NCBI GenBank assembly: GCA_044449065.1
Contig: JBIOHP010000001.1
Location: 62,001-126,000 of the forward strand
Direction: 5' to 3'
Source: JBIOHP01 sp044449065
Lineage (GTDB): Bacteria > Bacteroidota > Ignavibacteria > UBA10030 > SZUA-254
DNA length: 64,000 nt
Shown: positions 28,070 to 37,176 of the stretch, piece after piece
Position numbering within the stretch: position 1 is the stretch's first letter
Layout: every line of letters starts with the position of its first letter
Notes under the pieces: generated by a model
What the model saw: the letters and a program-made list of their open reading frames with translations, nothing else
What the model was told of the DNA's origin: nothing
Databases searched by the model: none
Made by a program: the position numbers and the translations under genes

Positions 28070-29497
28070 ATGATAAAATCCCTGCTTATTATTGTTTTAT
28101 TCTCCAGTACCCTCGTTTTCACCCAGCAAAGGGACTCCGTTTACGAAGCGGCAAAACACAACGCATGGAACGCTTATCAAACCAAAGATTATTCCCGCGC
28201 GATTTCTCTTTACAAAAAAGCGTTAACCTTTCCCGATGCGCGAGAGTATCCTTGGCAGTATTACTATACAATAAGCGAGTGCTACGCGCTCGCGGGCGAC
28301 GCCGATAATGCGTTCGAACAATTGGAGAAGTCTATCATGAACGGCAATACCGACAGCCATCTGATCGATAAGGACCCGGATTTATTATCGTTGAAGAAAC
28401 AATATCCCGCCCGCTTCTCTGCGGTACTCACCAAAGCAGATGAGGCATTTCACACAGCAAGGATCAACGAAAGCCCGATAGCCATTACATTGTTTGATAA
28501 TTACGTCGGTCCGTCAAATCCTACAAATTACCTATGGGACGGTTTTCATCATCCCAAAATGGATTCCCTTCGTCGAAAGTATGCTCTCGCCGGGATCATT
28601 AAAAATGGAACGAATGAATTCCAAAAAATGAAGCTCATGCTTCATTGGGTATCCAACAGATTCGAACACAGCAGCAATAACCCATGTAAAGGGAGCGATG
28701 CGCTTTCCATTCTTGCCGACGCCGAGAAAGGTGCGCAGCTTCGCTGCGTAGAATACGGTCGCCTCTTTGCAAACTGCATGGACGCGCTCGGCTATCCGGC
28801 TAGGACTGTCGGACTTACAAAATTCGGGACGGGTTTCGGAACGCCGCTCGGTCATGTTGGCGCCGAGGTGTGGAGCAATCAATTTCAGAAATGGATTTTT
28901 TTCGATGGGCAGAACGACGCCTGGTGGGAGGCAGGCGGCATCCCGCTCAGCGCGGATGAATGCCGGCAGCATTATATTCACGGCGATGATTCCGGGATTG
29001 TATTTGTTGGGCAGAATAAGGGGTATGATTATGGCAAAATAAAATCAGATTGGTTCCCCTATTTCTACCATGTCGATCTGAGCAATAACTTTGCGTTCTT
29101 CGACTCGTCAATCATCAGAAATAAACGATATTTTGAGTTTACCACCGATGAGACTATTCCAGAGCTCTTTTCACAGGGAATGCCTCAAAATATTTCGCTT
29201 TCATCGGATCGCGAGTTTCTTTATCCCCGGTTGAACCAGACCACAATTCACTTGCTCCACACCAACCTGAGTTCACCTTCGGATACGCTTAACGTGATCA
29301 TGACTCATTCAATGTCGTGGTTCGATAAATTTATGGTTCGGATAAATGGGGGCGAGTGGAAAATATCCGAAGACCAATTTCAATGGCTTCTTGCCAAGGG
29401 TGAAAACACCATCGAAGCAAAAGCTGTCAATACGGCTGGAATAGAAGGAAGGATCAGCCGGATTCAGTTAAGGAATAATATAGCTGCAAAATTATGA
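28070..29497 (+). CDS. Exported TPR/transglutaminase-like protein
   Basis: 475 residues from the ATG at 28070 (AAGGAACG upstream); an upstream in-frame ATG at 28025 lacks such a site and would hide the signal peptide. Signal peptide about 1-19 (cleavage near FTQQ). Residues 25-110 form TPR-like helices (AWNAYQTKDYSRAISLYKKAL). The C-terminal half has a transglutaminase-like core: Cys in GAQLRCVEYGRLFANCMDAL, His in GTPLGHVGAEVWSN, Asp in WIFFDGQNDAWW, in the right order and spacing for a papain-like triad. A peptidase or protein-crosslinking role in the periplasm is possible. Confidence 0.8.
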   Translation: MIKSLLIIVLFSSTLVFTQQRDSVYEAAKHNAWNAYQTKDYSRAISLYKKALTFPDAREYPWQYYYTISECYALAGDADNAFEQLEKSIMNGNTDSHLIDKDPDLLSLKKQYPARFSAVLTKADEAFHTARINESPIAITLFDNYVGPSNPTNYLWDGFHHPKMDSLRRKYALAGIIKNGTNEFQKMKLMLHWVSNRFEHSSNNPCKGSDALSILADAEKGAQLRCVEYGRLFANCMDALGYPARTVGLTKFGTGFGTPLGHVGAEVWSNQFQKWIFFDGQNDAWWEAGGIPLSADECRQHYIHGDDSGIVFVGQNKGYDYGKIKSDWFPYFYHVDLSNNFAFFDSSIIRNKRYFEFTTDETIPELFSQGMPQNISLSSDREFLYPRLNQTTIHLLHTNLSSPSDTLNVIMTHSMSWFDKFMVRINGGEWKISEDQFQWLLAKGENTIEAKAVNTAGIEGRISRIQLRNNIAAKL

Positions 29498-29795
29498 TGT
29501 TGTACAAATCTTCAACTCTCCACGTTGAAAGTCGCAAGGCACCGGCTATCTCAAAGACCACTCTCCCGCTAAACATTGAGTGGAGTGGCTCAATCCCCGT
29601 ACCCAAACCACCCCTTGGTCCCTTCCCCGCCAGAATGACATTGTCGGGCTGGCTTGAAAATGGAGGGGAAACTGGTCTGCAAGATAGAGTTACCGGACAG
29701 GCGTTTTTGAAGTTTCAGGATGCTCCGCGTCAAATGGCGAAGAGCGCCACATATGCATAAAGGTTCGAGTAACCAACGCGAGACGGATTTCACTC
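29498..29795. other. Intergenic region carrying a hairpin repeat
   Basis: About 300 bases between the transglutaminase-like gene and the Nudix gene. Bases 29605-29675 are a diverged, inverted copy of the repeat at 63048-63112. An open frame at 29494-29760 crosses the repeat and is not supported as a gene. Confidence 0.6.
29625..29653 (-). repeat. Hairpin repeat copy B
   Basis: Read on the minus strand, GCCAGCCCGACAATGTCATT is followed by CTGGCGGGG. The outer arms GCCAG/CTGGC and inner GAC/GTC make a nested palindrome. The same sequence with two substitutions lies at 63056-63083 on the plus strand. Confidence 0.75.
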
Positions 29796-30260
29796 TTAGA
29801 AAATTCTCAGCACTTCACCTGCAACGTCTCCTTTAATGATATAATCGCTGACGATCTTTACCGCTTCTCGCTGACCGGGCCAGACGAGACGTTTCTGAGT
29901 CTCATCGAGTGAAACCCACTCGTACTTATCGTGCTCGCTTGATAATTTTGGGATGCTGCCCGGAGGCGCCTGCGCTGCGAAGAAGGTAATAAAGTTAATT
30001 GTATCATCGATATTGTTATAAAATGAATTCACTTTCGGTACCACCCATAAAGCCGTGGGCGTAAGGCCTGTTTCTTCGGTGATTTCTCGTTTCGCGGTGT
30101 CGGTGGCTTTTTCGTTTGGTTCGATATTCGCGGTGATAATTTGCCAGATACCGGGATAGATATTTACGTTTTTTGTCCGGTGCATCAACAGGTATTGAAC
30201 ACGGTCGTTTTCAAATTTGAAGATGCAGATTTCAATATATTGCGCGTTTAGTTTTGGCAT
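29796..30260 (-). CDS. Nudix hydrolase
   Basis: A 154-residue hydrolase of nucleoside-diphosphate-linked compounds. The Nudix box is present as ANIEPNEKATDTAKREITEE plus TGL (REITEETGL core). The catalytic glutamates are intact, but the first glycine of the G-x5-E-x7-REUxEExGU pattern is Ala. Flanking features (VQYLLMHRTKNVNIYPGIWQ) resemble the dihydroneopterin triphosphate pyrophosphatase (NudB) branch, though this is uncertain. It stands alone between repeat-filled intergenic segments. Confidence 0.88.
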   Translation of the reverse strand: MPKLNAQYIEICIFKFENDRVQYLLMHRTKNVNIYPGIWQIITANIEPNEKATDTAKREITEETGLTPTALWVVPKVNSFYNNIDDTINFITFFAAQAPPGSIPKLSSEHDKYEWVSLDETQKRLVWPGQREAVKIVSDYIIKGDVAGEVLRIF

Positions 30261-30296
30261 AGAGGTTGTGCTCGATTATTTTAGAAAATATTTATC

Positions 30297-30523
30297 TCAT
30301 TCCCATGTTCCTGCGTGGGAATGCGGGTTCGACGCTCTGCGTCAATGTGTTATATGGCGCAGAGCGCCACCAATGTCATTCCCACGGAGACCGTGTGAAA
30401 AGTCACTAAGTGTAGTAGCCGATCACCAGATCGGCGCATCAAATATAATTAGTTCGCCGGTCGGTGACCGGCTACTACATTAAACAAACATTTTTCACAC
30501 ACTCTGGGACCGTGAGAACGAGT
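30297..30523. repeat. Palindromic intergenic repeat R1, interrupted by element E1
   Basis: A chain of short perfect hairpins: CATTCCCA-n10-TGGGAATG (30299-30324), GACGC-TCT-GCGTC (30331-30343), GGCGC-AGA-GCGCC (30356-30368), then CATTCCCACGG, which is cut by element E1 before continuing GGACCGTGAGAACGAG. The same hairpin types recur at 59494-59772. This is the class of CGTTCCC/GGGAACG-type repeats found scattered in many bacterial genomes. Confidence 0.75.
30387..30506. mobile_element. MITE-like element E1 (about 120 bp)
   Basis: Terminal inverted repeats GAGACCGTGTGAAAA (left) and, read inward from the right, CAGAGTGTGTGAAAAA. The interior has a second inverted repeat TAGTAGCCGATCACC/GGTGACCGGCTACTA and a central GCATCAAATATAA that is nearly the same in element E2. 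It has no coding capacity. No clear target duplication is seen. Confidence 0.65.
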
Positions 30524-30554
30524 ATTTAAGACTGGACGCCCACAAGGGGCATCC

Positions 30555-31274
30555 CTACAACATTAACATCCTCACTTCCTTGGTAGTCAGATATCGCCAG
30601 TCGCCAGGTCGTAAATTACCGAGGGCGAGGTTTCCGATTTTAACCCGGTGGAGTTCTAAAACTTTGTAACATTTTATTTCACACATACGACGTACCTGCC
30701 GGTTTTTTCCTTCGAAGATTGTCATCTTAAGCCAGTGTTCGGGTGTGTGAGGCGCAATTTTGATAATCGCCGGTAGAAGCCGTTCTTCGTCAAGCATCAT
30801 CCCGTGTTCCATCTCGCGTTTATGATCGTCAAGAAGAGGTTTATTCAGTCTCACACAGTAAGTCTTCGCAACTTTGGAACCGGGCGCGGTCAGTTGATCG
30901 CCCCATTGGGTATCGTTCGTGAACAATAATAATCCCGATGTATCTTTATCCAATCTACCGACGGGAAAGACCCATTCATCAATTCCCTTGAGCATATCAT
31001 AAACTGTTTTTCTATGTAATTCATCGCTTCGGGTTGTGACGTATCCAACCGGTTTATTCATCAATATATAGGTTTTTTCCTGTTTGAAAACCTGTTTACC
31101 ATCGACAGAAATTTTTACTTTTTCAGGAATGCACCAGAAATTCGATGCTGCAATTTTGCCATTAACAGTCACATGTCCGCTGGCGATTAACTTCTCCGCT
31201 TCGGAGCGGGAACAGAATCCTAATTTTGAGAGCGCGCGTGCGAGGGTTACGTTTCCACGATGTGAGGATTTCAT
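30555..31274 (-). CDS. Pseudouridine synthase, RsuA/RluB/RluE family
   Basis: 239 residues. An N-terminal S4 RNA-binding domain (about 8-55: LSKLGFCSRSEAEKLIASGH) is followed by the RsuA-type catalytic core with the catalytic Asp in VGRLDKDTSGLLLFTND, and EGKNRQVRRMCE near the C-terminus. It isomerises a specific uridine in rRNA. Whether 16S (RsuA) or 23S (RluB/E/F) is the target cannot be read from the sequence. The ATG overlaps the stop of the VTT-protein gene by four bases (ATGA), so the two are cotranscribed. Confidence 0.93.
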   Translation of the reverse strand: MKSSHRGNVTLARALSKLGFCSRSEAEKLIASGHVTVNGKIAASNFWCIPEKVKISVDGKQVFKQEKTYILMNKPVGYVTTRSDELHRKTVYDMLKGIDEWVFPVGRLDKDTSGLLLFTNDTQWGDQLTAPGSKVAKTYCVRLNKPLLDDHKREMEHGMMLDEERLLPAIIKIAPHTPEHWLKMTIFEGKNRQVRRMCEIKCYKVLELHRVKIGNLALGNLRPGDWRYLTTKEVRMLML

Positions 31275-31918
31275 AGAAAAACTTTGATGGCAATGATGAT
31301 AATAATCAGCATAGCTGCAAAAACAAGAGAGAGTTTCTCGAAATATTTATCGATAAAGTTTTTAACAGGCGGACCGAAGTAGTATAACAACCCGCCGACG
31401 AGCATAAATCTAAGCAAGCGTCCTATTGCGCCGCCAATTGTTAAAGTAAGCAGATCGATTGTTCTATTGAATCCCGCCGCCATGGTAAAAACAATGTAAG
31501 GAATCGGAGTGAACCCCGAAAAGATGAGCGCGATAATCCCGTGTTGATGATATTCGGCAAGGATCGGTTCAACATGATGAAGCATGCCAAGAGATGAAAG
31601 GATGGGTCTGCCAATGAATTCAAATCCTGCAAAGCCGATATAATATCCCAAATATGCCCCGAAGAATGAACCTGAGGCGGTAACGAAGGCATAGCGTAAT
31701 GATTTTTTCGGTGAGGCAACCCCCAGCGCGACGAGTAATACATCGGGAGGAAGAGGGAAAACCGCCGCCTCAATAAATGCAATAATGAATAGCGCCCAGA
31801 GCGCATATGGCTTTTGGGCAAAACTTTCCACCCAATTTTTAATATCTTGTAATAACTTTCTTGCGTATCGGAACAAATTTTTCTCGGTAAAAATTATTTC
31901 TGTAAATTTAGAGTACAT
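31271..31918 (-). CDS. VTT/DedA-family membrane protein (YqaA-like)
   Basis: 215 residues with about five hydrophobic segments, including the VTT signature region PPDVLLVALGVASPKKSLRYAFVTA, then GSFFGAYLGYYIG and FTPIPYIVFTMAAGF with the re-entrant loop prolines. Members of the DedA/VTT superfamily are linked to lipid flipping (undecaprenyl phosphate, phospholipids) and membrane homeostasis. It overlaps the pseudouridine synthase gene by four bases. Confidence 0.85.
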   Translation of the reverse strand: MYSKFTEIIFTEKNLFRYARKLLQDIKNWVESFAQKPYALWALFIIAFIEAAVFPLPPDVLLVALGVASPKKSLRYAFVTASGSFFGAYLGYYIGFAGFEFIGRPILSSLGMLHHVEPILAEYHQHGIIALIFSGFTPIPYIVFTMAAGFNRTIDLLTLTIGGAIGRLLRFMLVGGLLYYFGPPVKNFIDKYFEKLSLVFAAMLIIIIIAIKVFL

Positions 31919-32004
31919 AATATAGAAAACGCCGTTAGAACAAACAATTTTGTATATTTACATGGTCGATTATGAAATTCTATAGGAACTAAAATTTAGG
32001 TTAG

Positions 32005-32769
32005 ATGCAATCAACCATTTGGTGGTACCCTCTAATTTTTGTTGTGGGATTTTTTGCCGGCTTGATCGATGCAATCGCCGGCGGAGGTGGATTAATTACA
32101 TTGCCTGTGCTACTCGGATTCGGAATTCCGCCGCAGGCGGCATTGGGCACAAATAAGTTGCAATCCTGTTTTGGCTCATTCACAGCTGCTTCCTATCATG
32201 TGCAGCAGGGAGTGGTCAATCTGAAACAGGCGGCGCCGGGGATTATCTTCACTTTTATTGGCGCGGCTGCAGGGACAGTATTGGTTCAACGGGTGGATAA
32301 TTCGCTCCTTCAATCAATCATTCCCTTTATGTTAATCGGAATCGCGATCTATTTTTTATTTTCACCCCGGATCGGAGACCTCGAATCGCATCCGCGAATG
32401 GTTCCGTTTATTTTTTACTTTACGTTCGGATTCGCGCTCGGTTTTTATGATGGTTTTTTCGGGCCCGGCGTCGGATCGTTCTGGGTAGTTGCTTTTGTGG
32501 GAATGCTTGGCTACACGCTTACTACTGCCACCGGGTACACGAAGGTGATGAACTTCGTCAGCAATATTTGCGCTTTTCTTATCTTTTTGATAAAGGGAAA
32601 TATACTGTTCACCATAGGACTTGTGATGGCATCGGGGCAGGTTGTGGGAGCGAGATTGGGATCGGGTTTTGTTCTGGAGAATGGAGCAAGATTTATACGC
32701 CCGATATACCTGATTATTGTGCTACTAACAATGATTAAATTGTTTTATCAACATTATTCGTTGCCATAA
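32005..32769 (+). CDS. TSUP-family transporter (TauE/SafE-like)
   Basis: 254 residues, about eight hydrophobic segments in the two-fold TSUP arrangement. The N-terminal motif FFAGLIDAIAGGGGLITLPVL and the second-half counterpart GFYDGFFGPGVGSFWVVAF are both present. Members carry sulfur-containing or organic anions (sulfite, sulfonates, thiosulfate). It stands alone and the substrate is not evident. Confidence 0.9.
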   Translation: MQSTIWWYPLIFVVGFFAGLIDAIAGGGGLITLPVLLGFGIPPQAALGTNKLQSCFGSFTAASYHVQQGVVNLKQAAPGIIFTFIGAAAGTVLVQRVDNSLLQSIIPFMLIGIAIYFLFSPRIGDLESHPRMVPFIFYFTFGFALGFYDGFFGPGVGSFWVVAFVGMLGYTLTTATGYTKVMNFVSNICAFLIFLIKGNILFTIGLVMASGQVVGARLGSGFVLENGARFIRPIYLIIVLLTMIKLFYQHYSLP

Positions 32770-32830
32770 TAGTACCCTATATCTGTGAACTCATTTCAAT
32801 TTTACTTACATAAGATTAAAGGAGAATAGT

Positions 32831-33736
32831 ATGAAATATTTAATTAAAATGATTACAGCTATATGTCTGCTGCTGATTATCGAGACATCCTTCGGTTATG
32901 CGCAGAATTATGATACCGTTCAAATCCGATCGATTAAAATCACCGATAACGTCTATATGCTCACCGGGGCAGGTGGCAATATGGGATATTGCGCAGGAGA
33001 TGACGGGGGATTTCTCGTGGACGGGGAGTTCGCTCCATTGACAGAAAAAATAAAATCAGCAGCCATGGCAATCAATCCGAAGCCGATACGATATCTATTT
33101 AATACACACGTTCACGGCGATCATGTCGGGGGCAATGAAAATTTTGCCAAAAGCGGAACAGTTATCGTTGCACACGATAATATAAGGTCGCGAATGAGCA
33201 CGGATCAATTTATTGAGCTTTTCAATCGCAAAGTGCCTGCGTATCCTCCATTAGCGCTGCCGACCATTACCTATTCCGATGAGATGACGTTTCATATGAA
33301 CGGCGAGGATGTTCATATTATTCATATGCCTAACGCCCACACCGACGGCGATGGCATAGTCCACTTTGTGAAGGCGAATGTAATCAATACGGGAGATTTA
33401 TTTTTTAACGGAATATACCCCATCATCGATCTTTCAAGCGGCGGATCGATAGACGGTATGATTGCCGCAGTTGATAAAATCCTTTCAATAACAAACAATA
33501 CCACTAATATTATCCCCGGTCATGGTCCGCTGACAAACCCGGATCGATTGCGAGAATATAGAACAATGCTCGCGGGTGTGAAGGACCATGTTCAAGCACT
33601 CATCAAAGATGGGAAATCACTTGGAGAGACTATTGCAGCTCACCCCTCGAAGGACTACGATAGTGGATGGGGTAACGGATTTATGAAACCGGATAAATTC
33701 GTTGAGATAGTATATAAAAGTTTGACTAAAAAATAA
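32831..33736 (+). CDS. Exported metallo-beta-lactamase-fold hydrolase
   Basis: 301 residues with a signal peptide (about 1-24). The metal motif HVHGDHVGG supplies H93, H95, D97 and H98. Later ligands are in MPNAHTDGDGIVHF (His), NTGDLFFNG (Asp) and IIPGHGPLT (His). So both metal sites look complete. It belongs to the broad MBL-fold family of periplasmic hydrolases (often annotated 'cyclase' or 'quinoprotein relay' MBL) rather than to known antibiotic-resistance enzymes; the substrate is unknown. A strong AAGGAG-type site precedes the ATG. Confidence 0.88.
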   Translation: MKYLIKMITAICLLLIIETSFGYAQNYDTVQIRSIKITDNVYMLTGAGGNMGYCAGDDGGFLVDGEFAPLTEKIKSAAMAINPKPIRYLFNTHVHGDHVGGNENFAKSGTVIVAHDNIRSRMSTDQFIELFNRKVPAYPPLALPTITYSDEMTFHMNGEDVHIIHMPNAHTDGDGIVHFVKANVINTGDLFFNGIYPIIDLSSGGSIDGMIAAVDKILSITNNTTNIIPGHGPLTNPDRLREYRTMLAGVKDHVQALIKDGKSLGETIAAHPSKDYDSGWGNGFMKPDKFVEIVYKSLTKK

Positions 33737-33812
33737 GTATATTATTCAGTTCATAACGATTTTTCACATCGAAGTGTTCTGAACTACACAATAACAAAAC
33801 AACGGGAAAAAC

Positions 33813-34226
33813 ATGAAAAATATATTAATCCTTGCTATATTCCTTATTCTGGTACTCTGGTTCGGGTGCAAAACGAAAACTGGCAGAACAGAATCAAATT
33901 CCGGTTCTGGCGGAGCGGGATCAATCGCGCTTTCAATCGATAAACCTCCGGCAAAGATTGTTCAATTAGTGGCAACTATATCGAGACCGGAATTTCCGAC
34001 AAAATCAATCAAACTTTTTATCACAGATTCCTTGCAGGAGGCAACCGGCAATTTTCAGAACATCAGAAGCGGTCTATGGCATCTGGAAGTTGACGGGCTG
34101 GACTCCAATAATATCGCACGGTGCAGCGGCTATGCGGATGTTCAGGCAGCGGATGGAGAAGTAACCCGAACAGACATCACCCTTATACCGAATCAGGGAA
34201 ATATCGATATTCACGTGAAATGGTGA
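33813..34226 (+). CDS. Putative lipoprotein, paralogue of the next gene
   Basis: 137 residues with an N-terminal hydrophobic helix ending at a cysteine (LILVLWFGC), a weak lipobox, so probably membrane-anchored in the periplasm. Residues from about 45 to the end (PAKIVQLVATISRPEFPTK ... GNIDIHVKW) closely match the N-terminal domain of the next gene, so the pair arose by duplication. It has the look of a small Ig-like or prealbumin-like beta-domain. Confidence 0.7.
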   Translation: MKNILILAIFLILVLWFGCKTKTGRTESNSGSGGAGSIALSIDKPPAKIVQLVATISRPEFPTKSIKLFITDSLQEATGNFQNIRSGLWHLEVDGLDSNNIARCSGYADVQAADGEVTRTDITLIPNQGNIDIHVKW

Positions 34227-34377
34227 GAAACATCTGGAGGAGTCAGTGCAGCTCTTGGAGGGAATATTTGACACTGCACATTATGAAATAGTTAATGCTT
34301 TGATCTTAAATCAAAAACTTCGTAATTTGTCGTATCTTAATTGACAAGTGTTTTCCCGTCGATCGAAAGGTAATTAT

Positions 34378-35490
34378 ATGAAATACATTTTATCCATCAC
34401 GTTGGTAACAATCATTCTCACCGGATATAGTTGCCGGATGTCGCCTGCATCATCGGAACCGCCACCTGTGGCACAAACAACCGGGACAATCACTCTTTCA
34501 TTCGCGAAAGCGCCCGCCGATATCGTTCAGAACGTTGCAACCTTATCACGACCCGACCTGCCGAGTCAAACTATGAAACTCGCCAGTGGCGATTCCGGAA
34601 GCACTGCGAGCGGAAGTTTTCAAAATATCAGGATCGGGACATGGCATCTTGAAGTGGATGCACTTGATGACAGCAATAACGCACGCTATAGCGGTCAAAC
34701 TGATGTACAGGTGTTCGGCGGTCTCACAACAAGGGTCGATCTCACATTGCTCAATAATACCGGCAACCTCGATATCCATGTAACGTGGGGATGGGTTGAT
34801 ACTACAACTTTTAATAGAGATTTGATGATGTATCTCCCGTTTAATGGAACAACTGAAGATGTTAGCGGATTTGGTAATTCCGGTTTTTCCCAAAATCCGG
34901 TATATACCGCCGACCGTCTCGGTCGCCCGAACAGCGCGTATCTCTTTGATGGATTCAGTAACTTTATTACGGTTCAAAATAGTCCTTCCCTCAATCCCAC
35001 CAATCAGCTTACAATAACGATGTGGCTTCGTGTGGATCAAATACAGAATAATTACATGCCGTTGTTCGTAAAGGGCGGACCGGTCGTGGGTTACTATATG
35101 AATAGAGAGTATGCAGCGCTGTTAAAACAAAACTACTATGAATGGTATCCTGAATGGAAATCAGCGGGTGATAGTTCAGGCGAGCACGAACTTCAAAACA
35201 ATCTCAGACCCACTGATCTCAGTTTTCCTGTCGGTGAATGGGAATTTTTTGCATTCATAGTAGATCGCGTGAATCATCAGATGCTAATATACACGAATGG
35301 CGATCTGACCTACCAAACCTACGATTCATATTCAACGTTTAATGTGAATTCATACCCGCTTGTGATCGGCGCGACTCCTGAAAATGTTCCCCAAACCAGT
35401 CCCTTCAAGGGGGCTATGGACAACTTCCGTATTTATCGCCGGGTGTTAAGCGGAATGGAAATTCAATCGTTATATCATTCAAGCCAATAA
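34378..35490 (+). CDS. LamG/concanavalin-like lipoprotein
   Basis: 370 residues from the ATG at 34378 (GAAAGG upstream); a GTG at 34348 is the alternative. N-terminal hydrophobic segment with a cysteine (ILTGYSCRMS). Residues 38-136 are the domain shared with the preceding gene. The remainder (about 145-370) is a LamG/concanavalin-like lectin domain: LMMYLPFNGTTEDVSGFGNS, TMWLRVDQIQNN, GEWEFFAFIVDR, a Gly-Ala-rich end and DNFRIYRRVLSGMEIQSLY, the standard LamG/GH tail. Probably carbohydrate- or polymer-binding at the cell surface. Confidence 0.85.
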   Translation: MKYILSITLVTIILTGYSCRMSPASSEPPPVAQTTGTITLSFAKAPADIVQNVATLSRPDLPSQTMKLASGDSGSTASGSFQNIRIGTWHLEVDALDDSNNARYSGQTDVQVFGGLTTRVDLTLLNNTGNLDIHVTWGWVDTTTFNRDLMMYLPFNGTTEDVSGFGNSGFSQNPVYTADRLGRPNSAYLFDGFSNFITVQNSPSLNPTNQLTITMWLRVDQIQNNYMPLFVKGGPVVGYYMNREYAALLKQNYYEWYPEWKSAGDSSGEHELQNNLRPTDLSFPVGEWEFFAFIVDRVNHQMLIYTNGDLTYQTYDSYSTFNVNSYPLVIGATPENVPQTSPFKGAMDNFRIYRRVLSGMEIQSLYHSSQ

Positions 35491-35570
35491 TTGAATGTTG
35501 TTATAATTGGCATAGGGAGAATAGAAAAGAACTGCATAGGGAGGAATAATCTTATTAACTCCTCCGCTTA

Positions 35571-36257
35571 TTACGGTTTTTCGCCGCTGATAAAGTTGTT
35601 ATCCTCGGCGTGATGTTTCACAACACGCGCCTGGGTAATAAAGATCACGTCTTCGGCAATGTTTGTGGCAAGATCGGCGATACGTTCGAGATTTTTGCTC
35701 ACTCTGATAATATCCATCCCCTCTTCGATGAGATTTTGATCAAGCTTCATTCGTTCGAGGACCCTCTGTGCCATCGTTCGGTTCAGTTCATCGATGACAT
35801 CATCCTTTTGGAGAACGGATTGTCCGAGAGCTGAATCGTTGTGGATAAATCCGTCAATCGCATTTTTTAGCATCGTTTGGGCAATCTCAGCCATACGCGG
35901 AATTTCGAGTAACAATTCCTTATCGGGCGTCGCCGCCAAATTCAAATCGGATTCAGCGATATTTACCGCATGGTCGCCGATGCGTTCGAGATCATGAGTT
36001 ATGCGGGTAGCAGCGAGGATAAATCGCAAATCCGTCGCTACCGGTTGTTGCAGCGCGAGAAGATCGATAATCGCATTATCTATTTCAATTTCAAGGGCGT
36101 TGACCCGTTGATCTCCTTCGATTACTTTGATTGCCAATTGCCGGTCGCTTTCAAGGAGTGAACAAGTAGATTCATCTACAGCAACCTCAACCATACTCGC
36201 CATTTTAATTATGGTTGTTTTAAGTTTGTCAATATCTGTTTGAAAATGCCGTTCCAT
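35571..36257 (-). CDS. phoU: Phosphate signalling protein PhoU
   Basis: 228 residues of helical structure in two PhoU repeats with the usual acidic E-x3-D-type patches (MERHFQTDIDKLKTTIIKMA; TRITHDLERIGDHAVNIAE; VSKNLERIADLATNIAED). PhoU lets the Pst transporter and the PhoR kinase communicate so that Pho regulon genes are off when phosphate is plentiful. Last gene of the leftward porin-pstSCAB-phoU run. Confidence 0.96.
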   Translation of the reverse strand: MERHFQTDIDKLKTTIIKMASMVEVAVDESTCSLLESDRQLAIKVIEGDQRVNALEIEIDNAIIDLLALQQPVATDLRFILAATRITHDLERIGDHAVNIAESDLNLAATPDKELLLEIPRMAEIAQTMLKNAIDGFIHNDSALGQSVLQKDDVIDELNRTMAQRVLERMKLDQNLIEEGMDIIRVSKNLERIADLATNIAEDVIFITQARVVKHHAEDNNFISGEKP

Positions 36258-36330
36258 TATTCCGTATTAATTTATTATTTTCTGTTCCATGATAAGTTTA
36301 ACACCAAGATAGGGAATTATCTATAACTAA

Positions 36331-37176
36331 TCAACCGAATCTGCCGGTTATATATTCTTCGGTTTGTTTCTTTTGCGGTTTCGTAAAAATTCTATTCGTC
36401 TGATCGTATTCAATCAGCTCTCCGAGATAGAAAAATGCAGTGTAATCGCTCACCCGCGCGGCTTGCTGCATATTATGAGTAACAATTGCGATGGTATATT
36501 GTGATTTCAATTCGTAGATGAGTTCCTCAATCTTAGCTGTGGAAATCGGATCCAGGGCGCTTGCAGGCTCGTCCATGAGAATCACCTCGGGATCGACGGC
36601 TAAAGACCGCGCGATGCATAACCGCTGCTGTTGTCCTCCGGAAATGCTCATACCGGATTTATTCAAAGAATCCTTAACCTCGTCCCATAAAGCGGCGCGT
36701 CGGAGACTACGTTCGACAATTTCCGCTAATTCTTTTTTGTTACCGATCCCGTTTAATTTTAATCCGGCGGCGACGTTTTCGAAAATAGACATTGTGGGAA
36801 AGGGATTGGGTTTTTGAAATACCATTCCCACCCGACGTCGCAAAACAACCGGATCGTAATCGAAAATATTTTCTCCATCTAAATGGATGGTTCCTTCCAT
36901 TGTACCGTTCGCCACCTCATGCATTCGGTTCAGACATCGCAAAAAGGTAGATTTACCGCATCCCGAGGGGCCTATTATTGCGACGACACGATGTGTGGGG
37001 ATATCGAGCGATATATTGTTAAGCGCTTTTGTTTTGCCGAAATATGCGTTGATATTTTTTGTAATGATTTTTAACGAATAACTTTCCACTTGTTTAAAAG
37101 AAGTGGGTTCCATGATTTCATTATTATCGGAAGTCGCCGGAGGTGGAGTTTCCATTATTTCGCTAACCCTGTTCAT
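36331..37176 (-). CDS. pstB: Phosphate ABC transporter ATP-binding protein
   Basis: 281 residues from the ATG at 37176, which has CAAGAAG upstream; the frame runs on to 37209 but that start is less likely. Walker A GPSGCGKST, Q-loop VGMVFQKPNPFP (typical PstB), signature MSISGGQQQRLCIARSL, Walker B VILMDEPASALDP and H-loop TIAIVTHNMQQA are all intact. It energises PstCA. The start lies inside the end of pstA (14-base overlap), so translation is coupled. An N-terminal extension of about 25 residues is longer than in E. coli PstB. Confidence 0.97.
   Translation of the reverse strand: MNRVSEIMETPPPATSDNNEIMEPTSFKQVESYSLKIITKNINAYFGKTKALNNISLDIPTHRVVAIIGPSGCGKSTFLRCLNRMHEVANGTMEGTIHLDGENIFDYDPVVLRRRVGMVFQKPNPFPTMSIFENVAAGLKLNGIGNKKELAEIVERSLRRAALWDEVKDSLNKSGMSISGGQQQRLCIARSLAVDPEVILMDEPASALDPISTAKIEELIYELKSQYTIAIVTHNMQQAARVSDYTAFFYLGELIEYDQTNRIFTKPQKKQTEEYITGRFG

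Noticed and set aside
29494..29760. 88-residue frame across repeat copy B
   Set aside because: Its composition follows the palindromic repeat, not a protein pattern.
30297..30523. CRISPR-like array in the repeat chain
   Set aside because: Units differ from one another, are palindromic and have no regular spacers; no cas genes nearby.
35528..35560. Possible hairpin between the LamG gene and phoU (GGAGG...CCTCC)
   Set aside because: Arms pair only with bulges and there is no U tract in a useful place.
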